Below, piece by piece: positions 33,902 to 44,135 of a stretch of DNA of 64,000 nt; the stretch's first letter is position 1; the number at the start of each line of letters is the position of its first letter. Both the position numbers and the translations under genes were made by a program. This stretch comes from Cannabis sativa (taxonomy: Eukaryota; Streptophyta; Magnoliopsida; Rosales; Cannabaceae), in assembly GCF_029168945.1 (NCBI RefSeq), contig NC_083602.1:61524600-61588599 (forward strand), written 5' to 3'. Under the pieces are notes generated by a model that was not told where the DNA came from, made no database searches, and saw only the letters and a program-made list of their open reading frames with translations.

Positions 33902-36067
33902 ATGGCTTCTGCAGTTTCAATTACTGGAGCTGTTATCAGAACTACTGTAATGTCTTCATCACTTTCTCACTAGTTTGATCACTCTTCTTCTGCTACTTTT
34001 CATTCATTCATTTTTTTAATAACATCTTCATGGGCAGTTTCTCTTAACTTTTGACACAGTAATTTGATTGATTGAACTTTGTAGTTATGTAATGTCTTAT
34101 ATGCTAATGACCATGTTCATATTTTGTGCAGTTGAGCTTGAACAACGTTGCTTCTGGTGGCAATTCTGTGCCAACCTCGACTTTCTTTGGTGCTAACTTG
34201 AAGAAGCTGGTGAACCAAAGAGCTGCCTACCCCAAAGTTGCCTCTGGAAGCTTTAAAGTTGTGGCGGAAATCGATGAAGACACTCAGACTGATAAGGACA
34301 AGTGGAAGGGCCTTGCCTATGACGTATCCGATGATCAACAGGACATTACCAGAGGAAAGGGATTGGTTGATTCTCTCTTCCAAGCTCCCATGGGGACTGG
34401 TACTCACTTTGCTGTCATGAGCTCATATGAATACCTTAGTACTGGACTTAAACAGTAAGAAAAGTAAACCACATCCTTATATTTCTTTGTTTACATTTTA
34501 TGGTTTTCGAATTTGCAAACTGATATAATCATCTTGGCTCTGTTGATACATGTTTCAGATACAACTTAGATAACAGCATGGATGGGTTCTACATCGCTCC
34601 AGCTTTCATGGACAAGCTTGTAGTTCACATCACCAAGAACTTTATGACACTGCCTAACATTAAGGCAAGAACATAATAAACATGTATGAATGGTTTTGAT
34701 ACATAGCTCAGATAATTAGTCATGTATTGACCAATCTAATCACATATTCAGGTTCCTCTCATTCTTGGTATTTGGGGAGGCAAAGGTCAGGGTAAATCTT
34801 TCCAGTGTGAGCTTGTGCTTGCCAAGATGGGAATCAAGTAGGTTGAGGAACTAACAAGTGTTTAAGCTTATTTGCTTGCTTTTGAAATCATAATATAGTG
34901 ATAGTGTACAATTTGGTTACTAATGTCATTGTCACTACATATCTCAGCCCCATCATGATGAGTGCTGGAGAATTGGAAAGTGGAAACGCAGGAGAGCCTG
35001 CTAAGTTGATCAGACAAAGGTACCGAGAGGCAGCTGACATAATCAGGAAAGGAAAGATGTGTGCTCTCTTCATCAATGATCTGGATGCTGGTGCTGGTAG
35101 GATGGGTGGGACAACACAGTACACTGTGAACAACCAAATGGTGAATGCAACTCTCATGAACATTGCTGACAACCCCACAAATGTTCAGCTCCCTGGTATG
35201 TACAATAAGGAGGATAACCCCAGAGTGCCAATTATAGTCACTGGTAATGACTTCTCGACTTTGTATGCACCTCTCATTCGTGATGGTCGTATGGAGAAGT
35301 TTTACTGGGCTCCTACTAGGGATGACCGAATCGGTGTCTGCATTGGAATCTTCAAGACTGACAATATTCCCCAAGAGGATATTGTGAAGCTTGTTGATGC
35401 TTTCCCTGGTCAATCCATTGGTAAGAATTATATTGTATAACTTTACTCATTTGCTATTACTTTAGATTTTATTAGATGGACTTGTTTTTTTGGGTTAAGG
35501 CTTATTATATGGGACAGTGAGCATTGGAAAATGTAACTTTTGTTTTGCTTTTGCAGATTTCTTTGGCGCCTTGAGGGCCAGAGTTTATGATGATGAAGTA
35601 AGGAAATGGATCTCTGATGTTGGAGTTGAGACCATTGGGAAGAAGCTTGTGAACTCGAAAGAAGGTCCTCCTACTTTTGATCAACCTAAAATGACAGTTC
35701 AAAAGCTCCTCGAATATGGAAACATGCTTGTCCAAGAACAAGATAATGTTAAGAGAGTTCAATTGGCTGACAAGTACATGAGCGAGGCAGCTTTGGGAGA
35801 TGCAAATCAGGATTCCATCAAGAGTGGAACTTTCTATGGTAATTAATAGAGTAAAAACTTTTCTAAAAGTCATTGAAACTAACAAGTTTTTCAATTTTCA
35901 CAATGTTATAAACATATTTTTTTTAATTTTTTTTTATTTTCTTTTATGTAGGACAAGCAGCCCAACAAGTGAAAGTACCAGTTCCTGAAGGTTGCACAGA
36001 TCCATCAGCAGCAAACTACGACCCAACAGCCAGGAGCGACGATGGTAGCTGCGAGTACAAACTCTAA
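33902..36067 (+). CDS. RCA: Rubisco activase, long (alpha, redox-regulated) form, 7 exons
   Basis: Seven exons join to 476 residues: 33902-33946, 34132-34454, 34559-34664, 34752-34837, 34948-35420, 35557-35838, 35952-36067. This AAA+ ATPase removes sugar-phosphate inhibitors from Rubisco in the chloroplast stroma. Residues 1 to ~59 are a transit peptide. The Walker A motif G-G-K-G-Q-G-K-S is at 167-174 and Walker B A-L-F-I-N-D-L-D at about 226-233. The Rubisco-interacting C-domain follows. The last exon encodes the alpha-form tail with Cys453 and Cys472, spaced 19 apart as in the thioredoxin-f-regulated pair of other plants. Intron 3 starts with GC instead of GT (AAG|GCAAGA at 34665). Reading through intron 6 adds only G-N before a stop, giving a short beta-like form. 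Length and motifs match the family. Intact. Confidence 0.97.
34665..34751 (+). other. GC-AG intron in Rubisco activase
   Basis: Only a GC donor (AAG|GCAAGA) keeps the family sequence L-P-N-I-K|V-P-L-I-L in frame with the acceptor CAG|GTT. No nearby GT fits. The flanking donor bases match the strong consensus typical of GC-AG introns. Confidence 0.85.
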
Positions 36068-36742
36068 AGCTTCTCTGCCTATATATCTTAATGGTTGCTG
36101 AGGAATTAAAGATGTTAGTCCTATCATTTGTTGGATAATTTATCACGTTTGTTCATTTATGTAATCTTTGGTTTTCATCTTCATGATCAAATGAGTTATA
36201 TTCTTGGCATCCTTTTTTCTCTTCTTTATTGTCATTTCCCATGAAGTGAGTTATCTATCTACATTCCTTACTATGATGGATGATGTCTAATAGTATTTCT
36301 ACTAAGCAAAAACGACATGTCTGGTTTTTCAAGTTTCCTGTCATCTAATAATACATCAAAATAACAATGATGGATCGTTTAAGACCTTTGATATTATAGT
36401 TACCACAAACAAATATCATTAAGAATTCTAAACTGGAACATAATATTTCAAAATCAATAAATAGTACACTACTGGTACAATTGACATTTTGATTCTCTAG
36501 CATTTCAAAATTGGATTATGGATAAATACTAAGCATAATTAAGCTTTAACAAACAATGTGGTTTTGCCAACTATTATTAATGGTGCATGAAAAACAGACT
36601 CTTTCCAAGTAGACATGATCAAGATAGTCAGTTCTACACCTTAATTTCCTAAGAAAGAAGATAATTTATGAATGCGTAAGTAAGGTCAAGAAGATTATTA
36701 ATCGTTTATTATTAAGAGTACACAAGTATTGCATCTCCCACT
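36068..36742. other. Convergent intergenic region between Rubisco activase and the LTI65-like gene
   Basis: AT-rich, no coding signal. It should contain the 3' ends of both genes, which point toward each other. Confidence 0.5.
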
Positions 36743-37613
36743 TCAGTTTGTTTGGAGTATTCTTCCATGATTTTCCTCCTCCATGGCTGCAATAACAGAA
36801 AAGTCAAAACCAAAGAGGCCATGTAACTAAGTTGGACTACAAAACACTAATTATTGAAAAGAGTCAATCATCAAGTTACCTTCTCCGGCATTGGTAGAGT
36901 TGGGAAAGTGTGATGGTCCTTTTGTGGATGAACGAGTTAGGCTTGCAGATTTTGTTGGAGAGGTTACTGCTGCAGGTTTTGCTGAATGGCTTATCACAGC
37001 AGGTTTAGATGGTGGAGAATTTTCAACACTACTACTTCTAAGTAGAGAACTCACAGCCTCTCTCACCTTGTCCACAACACTCATATTTTCACCAGTAGTA
37101 GTTTTCTTAGGACTAACTGCCTCGGATATGGCTCGTGAAAGCGCTTTGTCATCTTCTCCTGGCTCAAATTTATGCAACAGGTACTCTTTTACTGACACAC
37201 CCTTATCCCATACTAGCTTATCACCCCCACTAATGCTTACATGCTTTTCGGTTTTTGGAGCCACAGGGCCTGAGAATATTTGTCTGGAAGAAACAACAGC
37301 AGCAGGGGCTGAGGAAGGTTGTGGAGATACTTGAGCTGAAAATGTTTTTGATGTTCGAACTGAACTAGTAGTTTGTGGAGATGAAGGGATGGTTGAAGTG
37401 TTTTTAGTCAGCCGCGAAGCTTCTGTGACGATATTCAGGCTTGGAATCTTTGAGGCGATTGATTGAGTTGTCTCGACCACTAATGCATAGGCTGGTGCCG
37501 ACTTCTGGCTCTCTGTTTCAGATACTGTCTTTGAATAAGTGGAGAGCTTGTCATTGGTTTTAGTTGGGATTGGTTTGATACTAGGACTATGATGGTCCTC
37601 CTTATTCTTACTT

Positions 37614-37672
<59 letters not shown>

Positions 37673-39489
37673 GATATTGTTGTTGTTGTTTTCTTTTATG
37701 GAGCCAGTTGAAGGCAATGCATGCTTCTCTGAAATCACAGGAACTGCTCTTGGATGCTGTCTTGCAGTCTCCTTGTAACTCTCAGGGGCCAGCTCTGACT
37801 CATACACTGAAAATAAACATGAGATTTATGTAAGAATAGACACAGCAGTTAAAGTACAGGTTTAAATGATGAAATTTTATAGAATAAAGAGCAAGATAAG
37901 ATTCATGAGTTTCGTTTCAAAATCACTTAGCAACCAATAAAGTAACACATGAACTAATAACTGGAGTGAGAGAGTTAATAAAATACTTAATCCAATCAAA
38001 TCCAACCAATGAAGTAACACAAGATAAGATTCATGAGTTTCGTCTCAAAATCACTTAGCAACCAATAAAGTAACACATGAACTAATAACTGGAGTGAGAG
38101 CGTTCATAAAATATTTAATCCAATCAAATCTAACCAATGAAGTAACACAAGATAAGATTCATGAGTTTCGTCTCAAAATCACTTACCAACCAATGAAGTA
38201 ACACATAAACTAATAACCGGAGTGAGAGCGTTCATAAAATACTTAAGCCAAACAAATTCACGCTATTCAATTCAATCCGCAAAATGCAGATATTCGTACT
38301 TGTGCGAACTGAATTACATTAAAAAATTTAAATTGGTACTTGTGCAAATTAAACAGTAATCGATATAATTAAGTTTGCACATCTTTATATATATATTTTA
38401 AAAAATTATATATATGTATAATCAATATTTTTGTTAAATATTTCAAAAATAAATAATAATTTAAATATCATATATATATAAAAATTTAATACAAAATATA
38501 ATGTAAAATAATACCATAACATTTTTTTTAATTTAATTTGTTATATAAGACATAAAATAATAATATTTTATTATGAGTTATGTGAAGAAAAAAGTATTTT
38601 TTAATAAATGTTAAATAATTCAATATTAAAATATAATCAATTCAAAATAATCGATTTAATCTGTACTATTGCAGATTGAATAAGATTAGATTTGAATTAT
38701 TGTACGGATTAGATTGAATCTAAAGTATAAAATTTGTATTCAGTGTGAATCAAATACAACTATAAAAAATAGTGCGAGTTTGATTAGAGAAATAATATTA
38801 ATGAGGAATGCTAAAGAACAACCTAAAATGCCCAAGATCTCCTACTATTATTGGTGCAAATGCATATTAGGATCTCACATAATTAAATTTAAAATTTAAA
38901 TATGTGAGACTACTCATCATTTTTTTTTTTTAAAAAAAGAACTCGTCTTTCTTGCAAAAATTGCAGGGAAATTCATGTTAGCTGGACAAAGATAATGAGG
39001 GAAAGTTTAGATTATATTACTTGGGGCACCAAGATATTCTGCATCTTCTTCTTCTTCTTCTTCTTCATCTACATAGTCTTCTAGGCTAACACCCCATGAG
39101 GGTGTGGTGTTGCCATCCTCATTATGCCTCTTCTTAGCACTTAGAGAGTGTCTAAGTTTCCTAGCCTTCTCTTTCACCTTAGACAGAACTGACTTCTTTT
39201 GATGGTGCCCATGATCTTCTTCTAGATCATGATTCCTTGCAATTGAAGACGAAGAGCATGATGAGGATGAGGATGAGGATGAAGAAGATGGTAACCACCA
39301 AGACCCATCACCATCTGCATCAACAAATTTAAACTCTAAACGTTGGAGTAAAATAATGAAGTCTCATTGATTATAATTATTTATTAGTAATTTTATACCT
39401 CGGAGCAACTGTTCCATAGTTGCCTTACAAGGCGTTTTAGGAGTAGTAGTTTCACCACGTCGTAATAATGAGCGATCAAGCTGAGCCAT
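36743..39489 (-). CDS. Low-temperature-induced 65 kDa protein-like (LTI65/RD29-type) stress protein, 4 exons
   Basis: Minus-strand exons 39489-39399, 39314-39021, 37806-36880 and 36786-36743 join in frame to 451 residues with GT-AG introns. Family marks include K-K-S-V-L-S-K-V-K-E-K-A-R-K-L (basic helix, exon 2), T-P-S-W-G-V-S-L-E-D, then E-Y-L-G-A-P-M-Y-E-S-E-L-A-P-E joining exons 2 and 3, R-Q-H-P-R-A-V-P-V, and later D-K-G-V-S-V-K-E-Y-L and P-G-E-D-D-K-A-L-S. It ends E-E-E-N-H-G-R-I-L-Q-T-N. RD29B/LTI65/CAP160-type proteins are hydrophilic, disordered and induced by ABA, cold and drought; molecular function is unclear. Low-complexity runs of Ser and Glu occur in exon 2, and a run of about 25 Asn with one Ile in exon 3. 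An ABRE-like CACGTG lies 180 bp upstream. Reading through the last intron would end instead in L-M-I-D-S-F-Q. Confidence 0.9.
37615..37690. repeat. (GTT/AAC)n microsatellite coding poly-Asn in the LTI65-like gene
   Basis: About 25 AAC codons in a row on the minus strand, broken by one ATC, encode Asn near residues 168-193. Codon purity suggests recent slippage, so length is probably variable between individuals. Confidence 0.95.
37896..38262. repeat. 128-bp tandem repeat, about 2.9 copies, in intron 2 of the LTI65-like gene
   Basis: Copies start at 37896, 38024 and 38152. They differ at only a few bases (for example GAGAGAG/GAGAGCG, AATAAAG/AATGAAG). The third copy is cut short. The repeat lies within the 1.2-kb second intron and has no coding content. 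Confidence 0.93.
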
Positions 39490-39529
39490 TGTAACAATGT
39501 TTTTTCACAATATTGTATTGGACAGTGTT

Positions 39530-39544
39530 TATATATTTATATAT
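39530..39544 (-). promoter_or_regulatory. TATA box region of the LTI65-like gene
   Basis: ACATATAAATATATAAAC on the minus strand, about 40-55 bp upstream of the ATG at 39489, which implies a very short 5'UTR. Confidence 0.6.
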
Positions 39545-39670
39545 GTGGTTTGTTATGAATGGTGAGCAGAGATTAAGGATGATGTTGAGGCATTGGTTTC
39601 GGGGTTCCGGAGAAAAAACAAGAGCCCATGGTCACCTGGTTTCATGTGTTTTGTGGGATTTGATTTCTTA

Positions 39671-39676
39671 CACGTG
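39671..39676 (-). promoter_or_regulatory. ABRE/G-box (CACGTG) of the LTI65-like gene
   Basis: CCACGTGTAA on the minus strand, about 180 bp upstream of the ATG, is the ABA-response element core. I found no CCGAC (DRE) core nearby, so ABA control looks better supported than direct CBF control. Confidence 0.6.
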
Positions 39677-40756
39677 GTGCCTAAGTCTCTGAAATTATAG
39701 TCATCTCTTGGCTTTTGGGCTATTTCATGCTACTTGAGGTTGAGGGTTGAGGAGATGAGACTTGTTTTCTTCAAATAGAAATTTGACCATGTCATTCATT
39801 CTTACTTATTATAATAAGCAACACACAATCCTAAATTAATTTCCTACCTACACCTATAATCCAAATTCTAGAAATTTACTAACTTCCTTTGACAAAAAAA
39901 AAAAAAAAAGAAGAAGATATTTTGTTTTGTCTTTTAATAAGTTACTTAACTAAAATGCCATTATCACAGGAAAATTCTTTAATATTTTATCTGTTAAAAT
40001 TAAACTAAAATTGTTTTTTTCAGATTATGGGAAAAATAAAAACATATTAAGTGATTAATTAAACAAAAAGGATTCTAAAACATTAATTATACAACTATGT
40101 TAAAAATACATGTAAACAAATATCTAGTAAAGGATTTGTAATTTTTTTTTCTTTCTTCTTTTTGAAAATACCTAAAGTCGTCATTAATTGATTCATTGAT
40201 CAATACTACAAGCTAATACATGTAACAATAATTTTTTTTAAAGAAAACTTTGCCTCAATCATTACAGGAGATGTAATACAATGTGCGCAATTTGATTTTG
40301 CTTAATTTTTCAAAAGAAAATTATATTATACAAGAATGAAAAGAGAATGCTATAATAAGGTGAAAGAAAACCAATTTATGAACCGATTATACACTAACCA
40401 CCCACATAAAAAATAAAAATACTCAATATTTAGACAAATATAACATAGACAAAAAAAATACTCTTCACCATCTTTGAATGTTTAAAGTTTAAAAGTCTAA
40501 ATTATAATAATAATAATAAAAAAAATTTAAAGTCTAAAGACTTTTTAATGTTTGACATATTGATTATAACTAATTTAAAATTAAAATTTATTAAATTTCT
40601 AATTTTTATATTCTTCTTATTCACATCAATCAAGTATACAAAAATAAAAATAAAAAAATAGTAAAATAACATCAAAAACCGTTTTGCTACTGGGTCAAAA
40701 AAATAAAATAAAATAAAGGAGGCCAAATACATAATTATTTTGAGAAATAAAGAGTA
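39677..40756. other. AT-rich intergenic DNA
   Basis: No gene or clear element. Poly-A near 39893 and (ATA)n near 40505. The open frame at 40502-40732 is Phe/Ile low complexity. Confidence 0.4.
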
Positions 40757-41231
40757 CCTTTAGTAACACTTTTTAATGAGTTTTTTGTTTTTAAAATTAA
40801 AAAGTGAAAATATTTTTCAAAATTATATTTTATAAAGCTGTTTTTACTTTTCAATTTTTTAATTAAAATCTAAATTTTAAAAATAAAAAAAATTCACTTT
40901 AAAAATTTTTTAAACATATTTTTTAATTAATATTTTGGACACCGACTACAACTTAGACCTTAGAAACCAAACCCGGACCCGACCCCAGACTTGAACCCGC
41001 CCTCAGTCCCGACCTTAGACCCAGCCTCGAATCCAACTTAAATTAAATAAAATCAATAAATAAAAATAGAAATAAAATTTACAGAACACGCTTTTATTTT
41101 TTGTTTTTTAAATTGAAAAATAAAAGTGATTATAGAACACATTTTTGTTTTTCAAAAATAAAAGTTTTAAAATAAAAACTTTACTTTTATTTTTGTGATT
41201 AAAAAATTTAAAAATAAAAGTGTTACTAAAT
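40757..41231. mobile_element. MITE-like element with TTTAGTAACACTTTT ends
   Basis: TTTAGTAACACTTTT at 40759 is mirrored by AAAAGTGTTACTAAA ending at 41230, with further imperfect inverted similarity of T/A-rich sequence inside (about 475 bp in all). The centre has a GACCC/CCGACC-rich patch (40975-41035) that is unusual in this AT-rich setting. Ends of this type occur on non-autonomous hAT-like elements. A target duplication was not clear. Confidence 0.6.
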
Positions 41232-41394
41232 GCCACCAAAGTTTTTAACAAAAAGTTGCTTTAAATTTTGTTTTGTCCAAAATTTTGGAAGGGCCCCCTT
41301 TGGAGCTAAAGTAGCTCCGTCCCTTACTTATCAATTTTAATCTAATTAATATTTTAAATAAATTATTATTCAAATATATTTATATATATATATA

Positions 41395-41540
41395 TTGCGT
41401 TATTTGTGGCATAACCCCTAATACTTTCACTTTGCTTGTACTTAACCCCCAAAACTCAAATTTTGGCAGTAAAATCTCCAAAACTAGAAAACCGTACGTT
41501 AGCAATGTACAGTTTCCATCCATTTTATAATTTTTTTTTT
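41395..41540 (+). repeat. Decayed relative of the GGCGGCTAAAC-type element end
   Basis: TTATTTGTGGCATAACCCC, CACTTTGCTTGTACTTAACC and TTTTGGCAGTAAAATC follow the same order of phrases as the end at 5079-5200 and at 63195-63370. It is strongly diverged, so membership is inferred. Confidence 0.3.
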
Positions 41541-41769
41541 CAGTTCACTTTCACAGATACCATCACCAAATTCACCACCACTGTTACATGAAAAGATTAA
41601 CAACCACCACCCACCACCCTCCTCCACAACCCACCATCAGTGCAACAAACACTACCACTTCCCTACTGTTTATATCCAAATCACACATAGAAAAAAATTA
41701 AACAAAACTTAAACTAAATTTTAAAAAAAAAATTAAACAAAACTTTAACTAAATTTTAAAAAAATTAGA

Positions 41770-42240
<471 letters not shown>

Positions 42241-42429
42241 CCATCCCCGTTAAATCACAAACCCACGAATCTATCCCCATCCCCTTCGAGCCACGAACCC
42301 CATTGTCATCCTCATTAAACCTGCTCAAAAAAATACAGAGAGAGAGAGGGAAAACAAAAGAGACGAGTTTGGGGGGGGGGGGGACTTGAGTTTTGGGGGC
42401 GTAGATCTTGATTTCGTGGTCCAAAGTAT

Positions 42430-43073
42430 TAATTTTTATTTTATCACATTTTTCTTTTCACTATTCATTACCTACCTACTCAGTCAGTACTCACTATTCA
42501 CTATTCGAACCAGACCAAGACAAACAAAAAAACCCTAGAACTTCTTCTTCTCCATAGGCTGCGGCTGCTGCTTCTTCTTTGGCGGGGTCGCATCCCAATG
42601 GCCGGCTTAGTCCGGCGAGCATCGTCCCTAACATCCAAAGTTAGAAAGCCCTCTCCTCTGCCCTTGTCCACTATCTACTTGTGTCCACCTACCTGTGTGC
42701 CGTGCCCCCCACTGGTGTCCGATTGTCCACCCGTGACTGCCAAGTTCCGAGGTGGCGGCTGGCGAGGTTATTGGTCGTTGTTGTTCTTGAATCTTGACTT
42801 CTTGTACTATTTTTTTTTTATGTTTATGAAATATTTATTTTATATATGAATTTTTATTTTATATATACTATTTAATTAATTTTATATAATAAATTATTTT
42901 TATATAATTTTTATTGGGATAATGTTATTAGAAGTTGTTAATGTTTGTACATACACTACAATAAAGAATTTTAACTTTTTATATATTATACTAGTATATA
43001 CTATATATTACAGTATACTATTACTAATATTATATATTATATTGTTATATATATTATATAATATGGGTGACTA
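42430..43073. other. Possible 5'UTR-like sequence, then AT-rich DNA
   Basis: 42520-42780 is GC-richer, with AAACCCTAG, (CTT)n and an ATG at 42598 opening an 83-codon frame with no domain. It could be a 5' exon of the hAT gene downstream, but nothing links them. The rest is AT-rich. A run of 13 Gs lies at about 42371-42383. Confidence 0.3.
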
Positions 43074-43954
43074 TTCAATGGTTACATTTTTATTGTAACC
43101 ATATGGTTATATTTTTCTTTAACTTGTAATAGCAGGTTACTAATAGGTAGACTTTCCTTTTTTAGATTTAATTAATTATAATTAACTATTTTCTTAAAAT
43201 AATTAATTAAATAGACATTCCTTTTTAGAATTATTTAATTATAATTAACTATTTTCTTAAAATAATTAATTAAATATTTAACAAGACCTCTTTTAGCAAT
43301 TAATATTTATATTTAAATCCTTACTTGAATTATTTTAATAATTAAGCCATTTAATTATAATATTTACAATTTTTTTTTTACAAAAATAAAACTTCTTTTG
43401 ACACAAATTAAAATTTTCTTCTTATAATAAATTTTCAAATAATTAATTATTTTTAAATGATATTTAATTATTTTGTTACAATTATATGAACTAAGTATGA
43501 GGCCTCAAGCTAATCAATCGATAACAAGTGCAGCCATTTTTTTTTCTAAAAATTCTTTCAACTTATTTCATTTTTTACTTTTTAAATATTTAAATAAAAA
43601 AATTAAATAATTATGTGTAATAATTTAAAATTAAGATTACAAGTATAATAAAATTTAAATTATGAAATTATATGTGTATAATTTTAAATTATAAAAAGTT
43701 TTGCTATAAAATTTTAAATAATTTAAGTATAAAAAAATAAATTGCTAAAAGATCTTTATATAGTAATAAATTGTAAAAAATTAATTATTAATTAAAGTTT
43801 TATAAGAAAATAAATGATTAGGTTACTTTCAGGTTACAAGTTATTTATTATTTATTTTTATTTAATTTTCAAATTAATCACAACCATTTAATAGTAATCT
43901 AATGGCTTAAAAAAATGTAACCATGATGGTTACAATAAAAATGTAACCATTGAA
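43074..43954. mobile_element. 881-bp element with perfect 29-bp terminal inverted repeats (MITE-like)
   Basis: Arms at 43074-43102 and 43926-43954 are perfect inverted copies built on ATGGTTACATTTTTATTG. A second, imperfect inverted pair (AGGTTACT near 43133 and its complement near 43825) lies just inside. The centre is AT-rich without a gene. No target duplication could be read at either edge. Confidence 0.82.
43149..43276. repeat. 64-bp tandem duplication inside the MITE-like element
   Basis: Two copies beginning AGACTTTCC (43149) and AGACATTCC (43213), each continuing into TTAATTATAATTAACTATTT. Confidence 0.85.
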
Positions 43955-44135
43955 ACCTCTTCCTTTATAATATATATTTAGAAATAATTTTTTAGTCAAT
44001 ATTGTACATAAACTAACAATGTAAAATTTTTTGTTAATAGAATTACAAAGAGAAGATTTCAAGATTATCTATTTTGGATTGAAAGAGTAAAAGTGACTGA
44101 AATCTGAGACAAGAAAAGAGTCAAGACATTATGGT

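Noticed and set aside
34868..35413. Long minus-strand open frame across Rubisco activase exon 5
   Set aside because: It is antisense to a clearly assigned exon and has no domain of its own.
36891..37334. 147-codon plus-strand open frame
   Set aside because: It is antisense to exon 3 of the LTI65-like gene.
42598..42849. 83-codon open frame starting M-A-G-L-V-R-R, possible transit peptide
   Set aside because: No domain, no supported downstream exon, and a Phe-rich AT-driven end. Kept only as a possible 5'UTR-like region.
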